Shown piece by piece: positions 1 to 5,841 of a stretch of 5,902 nucleotides of DNA. The DNA comes from Xanthobacteraceae bacterium (GTDB taxonomy: Bacteria > Pseudomonadota > Alphaproteobacteria > Rhizobiales > Xanthobacteraceae), in contig JASHWN010000614.1 of the NCBI GenBank assembly GCA_030044035.1, forward strand, positions 1 through 5,902, in the 5' to 3' direction. Under the pieces are notes generated by a model. The model was not told the DNA's origin. It searched no databases and was given only the letters and a program-made list of their open reading frames with translations. Position numbers and translations under genes: made by a program. Positions within the stretch are counted from its first letter, which is position 1. The number at the start of each line of letters is the position of its first letter.

Positions 1-214
1 TGAGCCCGATGTGGTGGTGATAGCCGCCGGCGGAGATGAATGCCGCGCCCGGCCGCCGCTGGGTCAGCTCGAAGCCGAGCACGCCGCAATAGAACGCCAG
101 CGCCCGTTCGAGATCGGCGACTTTGAGATGCACATGGCCGATGCGGACGCCGGGATCGATCGGCGCCGGCGCCGGTCCGATGTCGAAAGTTCTCGGCTTG
201 GTCTGCGTATCCAT
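1..214 (-). CDS. VOC family protein (glyoxalase/extradiol dioxygenase fold), 5' part only
   Basis: This is the N-terminal 71 codons of a VOC-superfamily protein; the rest lies beyond base 1. The sequence begins MDTQTKPRTF. It then shows the first beta-alpha-beta unit of the fold: GHVHLKVADLERALAFY (about residues 26-42), followed by GVLGFEL, and GGYHHHIGL near residue 63. H27 and one of the histidines at 66-68 sit where metal ligands occur in this superfamily. The ATG at 212-214 is chosen because a GGAAAGG ribosome-binding site lies 9 nt upstream and the family motif follows closely. The gene starts 35 nt after the stop of the crotonase gene, so co-transcription is likely. In families of this kind, known members include catechol-2,3-dioxygenase-like enzymes (CatE type) and glyoxalases. 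The partner crotonase makes an aromatic role attractive, but the substrate cannot be told from this fragment. Family assignment is secure; the function is open. Confidence 0.88.
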   Translation of the reverse strand, partial: MDTQTKPRTFDIGPAPAPIDPGVRIGHVHLKVADLERALAFYCGVLGFELTQRRPGAAFISAGGYHHHIGL

Positions 215-223
215 CTTGACTTG

Positions 224-230
224 CCTTTCC
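224..230 (-). promoter_or_regulatory. Ribosome-binding site of the VOC gene
   Basis: On the minus strand this reads GGAAAGG and lies 9 nt before the ATG at 214. It supports that start and shows that the VOC gene can be translated independently of the upstream crotonase gene. Confidence 0.6.
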
Positions 231-249
231 GGTAAGCGTGCCGCGCCGC

Positions 250-1098
250 TTACGCGCATTCGGTCGAGCGCGCATACGGCCCAAAACCCGGCCGATAGCT
301 CTTGTCATCGAGGAACTGGCTCATGCCCTTGGCGCGACCGCCTTCCTTGTCCTGCAAGCGCATCTCCTGGCTCTTGGCCTGTAGATAATCGGCCGCCTGC
401 TCGTGCGGAACCGAGCGGACGTTTTTCACCGCGATTTTTGTCGCCTTCAAGACCTCGGGGTTGAGCTTCAACAAGCGCTGCGCCAGCGCCACGGTTTCTT
501 CGCGCAGCTTGTCGCGCGGCACGGCCTTGTTGATCAGCCGGATTTTCTCGGCCATTTTGCCGTCGAAGGTCTCGCCCGTCATCGCCAGCCAGACCGCGTC
601 GCGCAGCGACAGCGCGTCGGTCAGCGCCTTGGAGACGAAACCGCCCGGCAGGATGCCCCAATTGACCTCGGAGAGGCCGAATTTGGCGTCCTCGGCGGCG
701 ATGGCGAAGTCGCAGGCGATAAGCTGCGTAAAACCGCCGCCGAAGCAGAAACCGTTGACCATGGCGATGGTCGGTTTGGCGTAGGTGAACAGCTTCTGCC
801 AGCGCCAGTAGTGGCTGGCCCAGGCGGCGCGGGCGCGCTCGGCCGGCTTGTTGTCGAGATCGCGGAAATAAAGTTTCAGATCCTGGCCGGCGCACCACGC
901 TTCGCCGGCGCCGGTGAGCACCAGCACCTTGGTGCGGGCGTCGCTTTCCAGCTCGTTGAGCACGTCGGCCATGTCGAAATGCAGCTGCGGGCTCATGGCG
1001 TTGCGCTTTTCCGGCCGGTTGAGGATCACCCAGGTGATGCCGGCATTGGCGCCCTCGTCGCGCTCGATCTTGACTGTCTCGTAGCTGCCATTTGGCAT
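250..1098 (-). CDS. p-hydroxycinnamoyl-CoA hydratase/lyase-like crotonase
   Basis: This is a 282-residue crotonase-fold protein. It closely resembles hydroxycinnamoyl-CoA hydratase-lyase (HCHL/Ech), which hydrates feruloyl-, caffeoyl- or p-coumaroyl-CoA and cleaves it to vanillin-type aldehydes plus acetyl-CoA in the cytoplasm. Shared blocks are VILNRPEKRNAMSP (24-37), LTGAGEAWCAGQDLKLYFRD (61-80), YAKPTIAMVNGFCFGGGF (106-123), FGLSEVNWGI (140-149), and a C-terminal EGGRAKGMSQFLDDKS (252-267). E144 matches the catalytic Glu143 of the Pseudomonas enzyme, G121 the oxyanion-hole Gly120, and Y77 matches Tyr75. Oddities: Ser123 is replaced by T124 and Tyr239 by Q240; Met70 is Q72, though there the backbone amide does the work. 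The ATG at 1098 is preferred over a TTG 39 nt further upstream because AAAGGAGA lies 9 nt before it and the family N-terminus fits. It lies 57 nt downstream of the CNNM gene and 35 nt before the VOC gene. Subfamily is well supported from remembered sequence; the exact substrate is less certain. Confidence 0.87.
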   Translation of the reverse strand: MPNGSYETVKIERDEGANAGITWVILNRPEKRNAMSPQLHFDMADVLNELESDARTKVLVLTGAGEAWCAGQDLKLYFRDLDNKPAERARAAWASHYWRWQKLFTYAKPTIAMVNGFCFGGGFTQLIACDFAIAAEDAKFGLSEVNWGILPGGFVSKALTDALSLRDAVWLAMTGETFDGKMAEKIRLINKAVPRDKLREETVALAQRLLKLNPEVLKATKIAVKNVRSVPHEQAADYLQAKSQEMRLQDKEGGRAKGMSQFLDDKSYRPGFGPYARSTECA

Positions 1099-1107
1099 GA
1101 TGTGTGC

Positions 1108-1115
1108 TCTCCTTT
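1108..1115 (-). promoter_or_regulatory. Strong ribosome-binding site of the crotonase gene
   Basis: On the minus strand this reads AAAGGAGA, nearly complementary to the 16S rRNA tail, with 9 nt to the ATG at 1098. It decides the start in favour of 1098 over the TTG at 1137, and suggests strong translation compared with its neighbours. Confidence 0.8.
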
Positions 1116-1127
1116 TTCGGTTTCGCC

Positions 1128-1143
1128 TCCCCCGCAAGGGGGA
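1128..1143. repeat. GC-rich hairpin in the gap between the CNNM and crotonase genes
   Basis: A six-base-pair stem (TCCCCC at 1128-1133 with GGGGGA at 1138-1143) closes a GCAA loop. It lies between the CNNM stop (1156) and the crotonase ribosome-binding site. On the minus strand it is not followed by a run of T, so it is not a good intrinsic terminator. It may instead attenuate, protect an mRNA end, or be a remnant of the C-run/GCAA/G-run intergenic repeats that I recall as common in Bradyrhizobium-like genomes; that last point is from memory. Confidence 0.5.
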
Positions 1144-1155
1144 CGGAGTTTAAGC

Positions 1156-2445
1156 TCAGCCCGCCTTCGCCGTCACCTTGCGGGCGAGCGGCGTGACGCG
1201 CAGCGCGATGATGCGGTTGCGGCTCTTGCGCAGGACGTGAAAGCGGTAGCCGTGAAACGTGAAGCTCTGGCCGGGCTCGGGGATCGAGCGCGCCTCGTGG
1301 ATGACGACGCCCGCGATCGTGGTCGCCTCGTCGTCCGGGATATTCCAGTCCATCGCCCGGTTGAGATCGCGCACCGGGACCGCGCCGTCGACGTTGACCG
1401 AGCCGTCCGGCAGCATCCGCACGCCGGGCACGGCGATGTCGTGTTCGTCGGTGATGTCGCCGACGATTTCCTCGACGATGTCTTCGAGCGTCACCAAACC
1501 TTCGAGCTCGCCGTACTCGTCGACCACGAGCGCCAGCGCTGTCTTACGCGCGCGGAATGCTGTGAGCTGCTCGTAGAGCGGGGTGGTGTCCGGCACGAAC
1601 CAGGGCGGCGTGGTCAGACTGGCAATATCGATCTTGGAGACATCGCCGCCAGCCGCATGGAAGGCGCGGAGCAGATCCTTGGCGTGCAGAACGCCGACAA
1701 TATTGTCGGGCGAGCCACGCCATAGCGGCAAGCGGGTGACAGCGGCGGCGAGTACCGCATCGACGATGTCCTGTGGCGGCTCGTCGGCGTCGAGCATCAC
1801 CATCTTGGTGCGGTGGACCATGACGTCGGAGACGGTCAGCTCGCGCAGGTCGAGCACGCCGCCCATCATGTCGCGGTCGAGCTTTTCGACGACGCCGGCG
1901 CGATGCAGGAGATCGACGGCGCCGCGCAGCTCTTCGCGCGGCGAGAGGATCGACTGCAGCTTGCCGACCGGCATGCCGAAGGCGCGCAGAATAAGCCGCA
2001 CCAGCCATTCGACCGCGACCAGGATCGGCAGAAACCAGCGCACCATGCGGGCGATCGGCTGCGCCACGGCCAGTGCCATCCGATCCGGCATGTTGAAGGC
2101 GGCGGTCTTCGGCAGCACCTCGGCGACGACGAAGATCAGCACCGTCATGATCAGCGTGGCATAGACGATGGCGGCTTTGCCGAACAGCGTCAGCAGGAGC
2201 CCGGTCGCGAGCGTCGAGGCCGCCGTATTGGTGAGGTTGTTGCTGAGCAGGATGGCGCCGAGCAGGCGCTCGCGGGTCGCCAACAGCCGGTTGACGATGC
2301 CGGCGTCGCGGCTGCCCTGCCGTTCCAGCCGCAGCATGGCGGCGCGCGACGATGCAGTCAGCGCCGTCTCGCTCGCCGAGAAGAACGCGGACAACAACAG
2401 GCAGATCGCGATCGCCGCGACAGTGAGCCAATCCAGAAGGGTCAT
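1156..2445 (-). CDS. CNNM/CBS/CorC-HlyC domain membrane protein (putative Mg2+/Co2+ transport or efflux)
   Basis: This is a 429-residue inner-membrane protein of the CNNM/CorC (often labelled hemolysin C) family, which is linked to magnesium or cobalt transport. Domains in order are as follows. The CNNM (DUF21) transmembrane domain covers about residues 1-175, with hydrophobic stretches near 6-23, 62-88, 91-110 and 136-154. It carries the family motifs SASETALTA (23-31), SNNLTNTAAS (68-77) and AEVLPKT (108-114). A CBS pair lies at about 205-262 and 280-330, ending in DEYGELEGLVTLEDI and EEIVGDITDEHD. A CorC_HlyC domain follows at about 345-420. The length is normal for the family, and nothing appears broken. 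The ATG at 2445 gives a good N-terminal membrane segment. It lies 7 nt after the aroB stop with no clear Shine-Dalgarno sequence, so translational coupling to aroB is likely. The transported ion and direction cannot be read from sequence; true hemolysin activity is unlikely. Confidence 0.92.
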   Translation of the reverse strand: MTLLDWLTVAAIAICLLLSAFFSASETALTASSRAAMLRLERQGSRDAGIVNRLLATRERLLGAILLSNNLTNTAASTLATGLLLTLFGKAAIVYATLIMTVLIFVVAEVLPKTAAFNMPDRMALAVAQPIARMVRWFLPILVAVEWLVRLILRAFGMPVGKLQSILSPREELRGAVDLLHRAGVVEKLDRDMMGGVLDLRELTVSDVMVHRTKMVMLDADEPPQDIVDAVLAAAVTRLPLWRGSPDNIVGVLHAKDLLRAFHAAGGDVSKIDIASLTTPPWFVPDTTPLYEQLTAFRARKTALALVVDEYGELEGLVTLEDIVEEIVGDITDEHDIAVPGVRMLPDGSVNVDGAVPVRDLNRAMDWNIPDDEATTIAGVVIHEARSIPEPGQSFTFHGYRFHVLRKSRNRIIALRVTPLARKVTAKAG

Positions 2446-2452
2446 CGCAAAG

Positions 2453-3586
2453 TCATCGTTCGGCGAGCTTCTCGCTCAAAAACCCGCGCACCTCGGCGGC
2501 ATCGACCCCGGTTTCGACGAAGGCCGAACCGATGCCGCGTGCCAGAATAAATGTAAGCTGTCCGCGCTTTATTTTCTTGTCCTGACCGATCAACTCCATC
2601 AGTCGATCGACCGTCGGCGGGGTGCCGGGAATATCTCTGATTTTGGTGGGTAATCCGACGGTAGCGAGATGCCGGATGACGCGCGCCGCCTCGGCTTTCG
2701 GCAGCAAGCCCTGCCGCGCCGCCGAGAATTCAAACGCCAGCGCCATGCCGATGGCGATGGCTTCGCCGTGTAGCAGCCGGTCGGAAAAGCCGCACGCCGC
2801 TTCGAGCGCGTGGCCGAACGTGTGGCCGAGATTGAGGAGCGCCCGGTCGCCGGTCTCGCGCTCGTCGCGCGCGACGATGTCGGCCTTGGCGCGGCAGCTC
2901 ACCGCGATGGCGTGGTCGCGCGCGGCGCCGCCGGCGAAGATGTCGCGCCAGTTGGCCTCGAGCCAGGCGAAGAAGGCGGCGTCGCCGAGGAGGCCGTATT
3001 TGACCACTTCGGCATAGCCGGCGCGGAATTCGCGGACCGGCAGCGTGTCGAGCAGCGCGGTGTCGGCAACGACCAGGATCGGCTGATGGAAGGCGCCGAC
3101 CAGATTCTTGCCATGGCGGGAATCGATCGCGGTCTTGCCGCCGACCGACGAATCGACCTGCGCCAACAGCGTGGTCGGCACCTGGACGTAATCCAAGCCG
3201 CGCCGCACCACCGCAGCGGCGAAGCCGGCGAGGTCGCCGATCACGCCGCCGCCGAGCGCGATGATGAGGTCGCCGCGCTCGATGCGCGCGCCGACGATCG
3301 CTTCGCACAGTTGCTCAAACACCGCGAAGCTCTTCGAGCCTTCGCCGGGATGGACGATGATGGAGCCGTATTTGATGCCGGCGCTCTCGAGCGCCGCGGT
3401 TGCGGCCGGCAAAATGTGGGCGGCCACGTTCGAGTCGGTGACGATGAAGGTGCCGGCGCCGGGGCGCAGCGCGGCGATGAGCCCGCCGAGCGAGTCGATC
3501 AGGCCGCGCCGGATCACGATGGCGTAGCTGCGCGCGCCGAGCTTGACCTCGACCAGGCCCGGATCGCTGCCGGTCAATTCGTTCAT
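2453..3586 (-). CDS. aroB: 3-dehydroquinate synthase
   Basis: AroB converts DAHP to 3-dehydroquinate, the second step of the shikimate pathway. It is a cytoplasmic enzyme that uses NAD+ and a divalent metal (Zn2+ or Co2+). The 377-residue protein is of normal length. Visible family blocks are GEGSKSF (81-87), the NAD-binding GGGVIGDLAGFAAAVVRRG (112-130), VPTTLLAQVDSSVGGKTAID (136-155), GYAEVVKYGL (190-199), LNLGHTFGHALE (251-262), LHGEAIAIGM (272-281), and QDKK (335-338). By analogy with Aspergillus and E. coli enzymes, E193, H255 and H273 should be the metal ligands, with H259 a catalytic histidine; all are present. The start codon overlaps the aroK stop as ATGA, the usual coupling arrangement for these two genes. 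The stop is followed 7 nt later by the CNNM gene. The gene appears intact and functional. Confidence 0.97.
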   Translation of the reverse strand: MNELTGSDPGLVEVKLGARSYAIVIRRGLIDSLGGLIAALRPGAGTFIVTDSNVAAHILPAATAALESAGIKYGSIIVHPGEGSKSFAVFEQLCEAIVGARIERGDLIIALGGGVIGDLAGFAAAVVRRGLDYVQVPTTLLAQVDSSVGGKTAIDSRHGKNLVGAFHQPILVVADTALLDTLPVREFRAGYAEVVKYGLLGDAAFFAWLEANWRDIFAGGAARDHAIAVSCRAKADIVARDERETGDRALLNLGHTFGHALEAACGFSDRLLHGEAIAIGMALAFEFSAARQGLLPKAEAARVIRHLATVGLPTKIRDIPGTPPTVDRLMELIGQDKKIKRGQLTFILARGIGSAFVETGVDAAEVRGFLSEKLAER

Positions 3587-4203
3587 GCGCCGTCCTTCCG
3601 CGGCGGCGCGGCCGCAACGTTCAAGAAACCGGCGAGCGCCGCGGCGATTTCGTTGACGATCGCGTCGTGCGGCACCTCGCGCGATTGCACGGTAATGTCG
3701 GCCAGCGCATAGGTCGGCTCGCGCAGCGCGATGAGGCCGCGCAATGTCTCGTCCGGATTCTCGGTTTGCAGCATCGGCCGCTCGTTCTTGCGCTTGGCGA
3801 TGCGCCGCATCAGCACCTCGAACTCGGCCGAAAGCCAGATCGAGACGCCCTTGCGCTTGATGGTCGCGCGCGTCCCCTCGTTCATGAAGGCGCCGCCACC
3901 GGTGGCCAAAACCTGCGGCCCGGCGTCGAGCAGCCGCGCGATCACCCGCGCCTCGCCGCTGCGGAAATCGGCTTCGCCGTGGCGGGCGAAAATGTCGGAA
4001 ATGCTCATGCCGGCCGCCTTCTCGATCTCGGCATCGGCGTCGACGAACGGGATACCCAGACGGGTGGCGAGCCGGCGCCCGATCGAGGACTTGCCGACCC
4101 CCATCATGCCGACCAGGACCACCGAGCGGCGCTCGAGCGCGGCCCGGATCGCATCCGGCGGCACAGCCGCATTGGCGTCATTTTGCAACGCAATATCAGT
4201 CAT
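3583..4203 (-). CDS. aroK: Shikimate kinase
   Basis: AroK phosphorylates shikimate with ATP to shikimate-3-phosphate, the fifth step toward chorismate. The 206-residue protein is a P-loop kinase. Its Walker A motif is GMMGVGKS (32-39). D55 and D57 match the shikimate-binding aspartates, F80-R81 the binding arginine, and GGG 102-104 the glycine-rich substrate/Walker B region. R142 in RPML is the lid arginine, and R161 in REPTY is the second substrate arginine. About 25 residues precede the core and about 15 follow it, so it is longer than the approximately 175-residue enterobacterial enzyme, as is usual in this group. The ATG at 4203 is preferred. A GTG 6 nt further upstream is in frame, but a weak GAGAG sits only 5 nt before the ATG and overlaps that GTG. 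It is the first gene of the minus-strand operon, overlaps aroB by 4 nt, and its promoter must lie in the 4204-4335 gap or beyond. Confidence 0.96.
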   Translation of the reverse strand: MTDIALQNDANAAVPPDAIRAALERRSVVLVGMMGVGKSSIGRRLATRLGIPFVDADAEIEKAAGMSISDIFARHGEADFRSGEARVIARLLDAGPQVLATGGGAFMNEGTRATIKRKGVSIWLSAEFEVLMRRIAKRKNERPMLQTENPDETLRGLIALREPTYALADITVQSREVPHDAIVNEIAAALAGFLNVAAAPPRKDGA

Positions 4204-4335
4204 GTGCACTCTCGTGCGCGGCTCTCGCCCGGCCGTCCCGCTGCGGCGGTAGAGCCCTTGTCAGACCCGGTCGGACATGATCGTACTCGGTCCGCTGCAC
4301 CGGCACCAATAGGATCAGCCCGGGGCGTTGTTGCG
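4204..4335. promoter_or_regulatory. Divergent intergenic region between aroK and the small membrane protein
   Basis: This 132-base gap separates two divergently read units and should contain promoters for both. On the plus strand the best -35-like box is TTGTCA (4258-4263), but no convincing -10 box follows at 16-18 nt. No riboswitch, tRNA or terminator structure stands out. A 5-bp inverted repeat (CGGAC at 4272-4276 with GTCCG at 4290-4294) flanks the candidate aroK -10 box; it is too short to call an operator. Confidence 0.55.
4280..4309 (-). promoter_or_regulatory. Weak candidate sigma-70 promoter for aroK-aroB
   Basis: On the minus strand, TTGGTG (4304-4309) is followed after 18 nt by TACGAT (4280-4285). 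The match to TTGACA/TATAAT is 3/6 and 4/6. The implied 5' leader is about 70 nt. In a GC-rich genome such matches occur by chance, so this is a candidate only. Confidence 0.3.
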
Positions 4336-4485
4336 ATGCCGAGCCTGTTGCGCTTACTGACCGTGCTGGCGATTTTGTGCGCCCTTGTCTATGCCGGTCT
4401 ATATTCGTTAGCGAATTTCGTGCAACCCAAGCCGCGTGAGATCAGCGTCACCATCTCGCCGACCAAGTTCTTCAAGAACCAATGA
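4336..4485 (+). CDS. Small single-helix membrane protein upstream of xerD
   Basis: This 49-residue open frame begins MPSLLRLLTV. One hydrophobic segment covers about residues 4-28, followed by a short hydrophilic tail with PKPRE (31-35) that ends FFKNQ. It looks like an N-terminal membrane anchor with roughly 20 residues outside the bilayer. No catalytic motif is visible and I do not know its function. I recall small proteins of this kind upstream of xerD in Bradyrhizobium relatives, which supports its reality; that is memory, not a search. A GGGG run lies about 9 nt before the ATG as a weak ribosome-binding site. Its last 50 nt overlap the only canonical xerD start (GTG 4436) in another frame, and its stop forms an ATGA at 4482-4485. 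The residues stay sensible to the end, so it is probably translated. Confidence 0.65.
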   Translation: MPSLLRLLTVLAILCALVYAGLYSLANFVQPKPREISVTISPTKFFKNQ

Positions 4486-5509
4486 GGGCGGCGTCAAGGC
4501 CGGCACCAAGAGCGGCACCCCCGCCGGCGCTGCGGCTCGAGGGCGCGGGCAGGCGGCGCGCCGTGCCGACGAGCGGCTGATCGGACTTTTCCTCGATATG
4601 CTGGCGGCCGAGCGCGGCGCGGAAGCCAACACGCTCTCGGCCTACCGCCGCGACCTCGCCGATTTCACCGCGCATCTCGCCGGCACCCGCCGCACGATCG
4701 CCAATGCGGAAACCGAAGAGCTGCGCTGCTACCTGGCCGAATTGACGCGGCGCGGCTTGCGCGCCGCAACCGTTGCGCGGCGGTTGTCGGCGATCCGCCA
4801 GCTTTATCGCTTTCTCTACGCCGAAGGGCACCGCCGCGACGATCCGGCCGCCGTGCTCGAAGGGCCGAAGCGCACCCGGCCGCTGCCGAAGACGCTGTCG
4901 ATCGCCGACGTCGACCGCCTGTTGCGCGCCGCCGCGTTGCCGGAGCCCGGCGCGCCGCTGCCGCGGCGGCTGCGCGCGGCGCGCCTCGCCTGTTTGCTCG
5001 AGACGCTGTACGCGACGGGGCTGCGCGTTTCCGAGCTGGTGGCGTTGCCGGCTGCGGCGGCGCGCCGCGACGCCCGCGTCATCGTGGTGCGCGGCAAGGG
5101 CAACAAGGAACGCCTGGTGCCGCTCAACGACGCGGCGAAGCGCTCGATGCAGAATTATCTGGCGCTGCTCGCCGAAGCCGGCCGCGACGCGCAATCCGCA
5201 CAATCCAAATGGCTGTTCCCTTCTTTCGGCGAAAGCGGGCATGTGACGCGGCAGCACTTCGCGCGCGAGCTCAAGGCGCTCGCCGCCGCTTCCGGCCTGC
5301 GCGCCGGAGAGATAAGCCCGCACGTCTTGCGCCACGCCTTCGCCAGCCATTTGTTGCACAACGGCGCCGACCTGCGCGTGGTGCAGACGCTGCTCGGCCA
5401 CGCCGACATTTCGACCACGCAGATCTATACCCACGTGCTGGAGGAGCGCCTCAAAAGCCTGGTGCGCGACCTGCACCCGCTGGCGGACGCGCGGGACGCT
5501 CAGGGCTGA
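4436..5509 (+). CDS. xerD: Site-specific tyrosine recombinase XerD
   Basis: XerD acts with XerC at the dif site to resolve chromosome dimers before division. The core-binding SAM-like domain covers about residues 45-135 (DERLIGLFLDMLAAERGA, then NTLSAYRRDL). The catalytic domain covers about 150-350. All catalytic residues are present: R197 (ATGLRVSEL), K221 (RGKGNKER), H296 and R299 (HVLRHAFASHLL), H322 (LLGHADIS) and nucleophile Y331 (TTQIYTHV). The protein is 357 residues against about 298 in E. coli. The surplus is mainly a basic, low-complexity N-terminal stretch (1-44) plus a small insert near 168-180. GTG 4436 is the only ATG/GTG/TTG in frame before the conserved domain, since an in-frame TAG lies at 4409-4411, but it has no good ribosome-binding site and overlaps the small membrane protein by 50 nt. 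The start is therefore uncertain. The XerD rather than XerC label rests on the aroK neighbourhood and overall resemblance. Confidence 0.93.
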   Translation: MRSASPSRRPSSSRTNEGGVKAGTKSGTPAGAAARGRGQAARRADERLIGLFLDMLAAERGAEANTLSAYRRDLADFTAHLAGTRRTIANAETEELRCYLAELTRRGLRAATVARRLSAIRQLYRFLYAEGHRRDDPAAVLEGPKRTRPLPKTLSIADVDRLLRAAALPEPGAPLPRRLRAARLACLLETLYATGLRVSELVALPAAAARRDARVIVVRGKGNKERLVPLNDAAKRSMQNYLALLAEAGRDAQSAQSKWLFPSFGESGHVTRQHFARELKALAAASGLRAGEISPHVLRHAFASHLLHNGADLRVVQTLLGHADISTTQIYTHVLEERLKSLVRDLHPLADARDAQG

Positions 5510-5544
5510 TGCAATTTGCAACGGATTTTGCCAATCGTCGTCAT

Positions 5545-5841
5545 ATGAACAAGCAGGACGTCATAGCCATTTTGCAGAGGAGTGCCGACGCTTTGCGGGC
5601 TCGCGGTATCCGTCACGCTGCATTGTTTGGTTCGGTCGCGCGCGATGAGGCGCGGCCCGAGAGCGATATCGATATTATGATTGAGCTTGCCCCGGACGCT
5701 TCGCTCGATATTTTTGCTTATGTGGAATTGAAGGATTTCGTTGCTTCGCTTTTCCCCGGCCCTGTCGACGTCGTCAACAAGGAAGCGCTCAAACCGCACG
5801 TCGGGCCACCCGCCACGGCGGATTCAATCTATGCCTTCTGA
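5545..5841 (+). CDS. mntA: MntA-type minimal nucleotidyltransferase antitoxin
   Basis: This is a 98-residue minimal nucleotidyltransferase, the antitoxin half of a HEPN/MNT (type VII) module. In characterised pairs such as that of Shewanella, MntA adds AMP units to a tyrosine of the HepT RNase and so silences it. The signature is complete: ALFGSVARDEARPESDID (26-43) gives GS at 29-30, then D41 and D43 as metal-binding acidic residues. D75 in PVDVV is the third. The C-terminus ends IYAF, as is common in the family, though the preceding stretch (86-92, VGPPATA) lacks the charged residues I usually expect. ATG 5545 fits the family N-terminus; an in-frame ATG at 5509, fused to the xerD stop as TGATG, would add 12 residues. 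Neither has a strong ribosome-binding site. Hand-counted GC is 167/297 (56%), well below xerD, suggesting acquisition by transfer. The stop lies 11 nt inside the hepT frame. Confidence 0.9.
   Translation: MNKQDVIAILQRSADALRARGIRHAALFGSVARDEARPESDIDIMIELAPDASLDIFAYVELKDFVASLFPGPVDVVNKEALKPHVGPPATADSIYAF

Noticed and set aside
1099..1137. TTG-initiated 13-residue N-terminal extension of the crotonase
   Set aside because: The extension is Arg-rich and unlike the family, and it runs across the ribosome-binding site that serves the ATG at 1098.
1128..1150. Intrinsic terminator between the CNNM and crotonase genes
   Set aside because: The stem is good, but on the transcribed strand it is followed by a mixed purine-rich sequence and not by a T-run.
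403..1725. Long plus-strand open frame (440 codons) opposite the crotonase and CNNM genes
   Set aside because: It spans the boundary of two well-supported genes on the other strand and has no family motif. Such antisense frames are routine in GC-rich coding DNA.
2810..3712. 300-codon plus-strand open frame opposite aroB and aroK
   Set aside because: It is a shadow of aroB with no recognisable motif; aroB is complete on the minus strand.
4540..4560. Possible KOPS-like G-rich octamer near the xerD start
   Set aside because: GGGCAGGC departs from GGGNAGGG at the last position, and a single near match in GC-rich DNA is meaningless.
4472..5521. Long minus-strand open frame (349 codons) opposite xerD
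   Set aside because: It mirrors xerD codons, is rich in Arg, Gln, Ala and Gly, shows no domain, and xerD carries every catalytic residue on the plus strand.
5209..5544. Upstream extension of the mntA frame through the xerD coding region
   Set aside because: It is an Arg/Ala/Pro-rich out-of-frame reading of xerD, and the nucleotidyltransferase domain begins only at about 5545.
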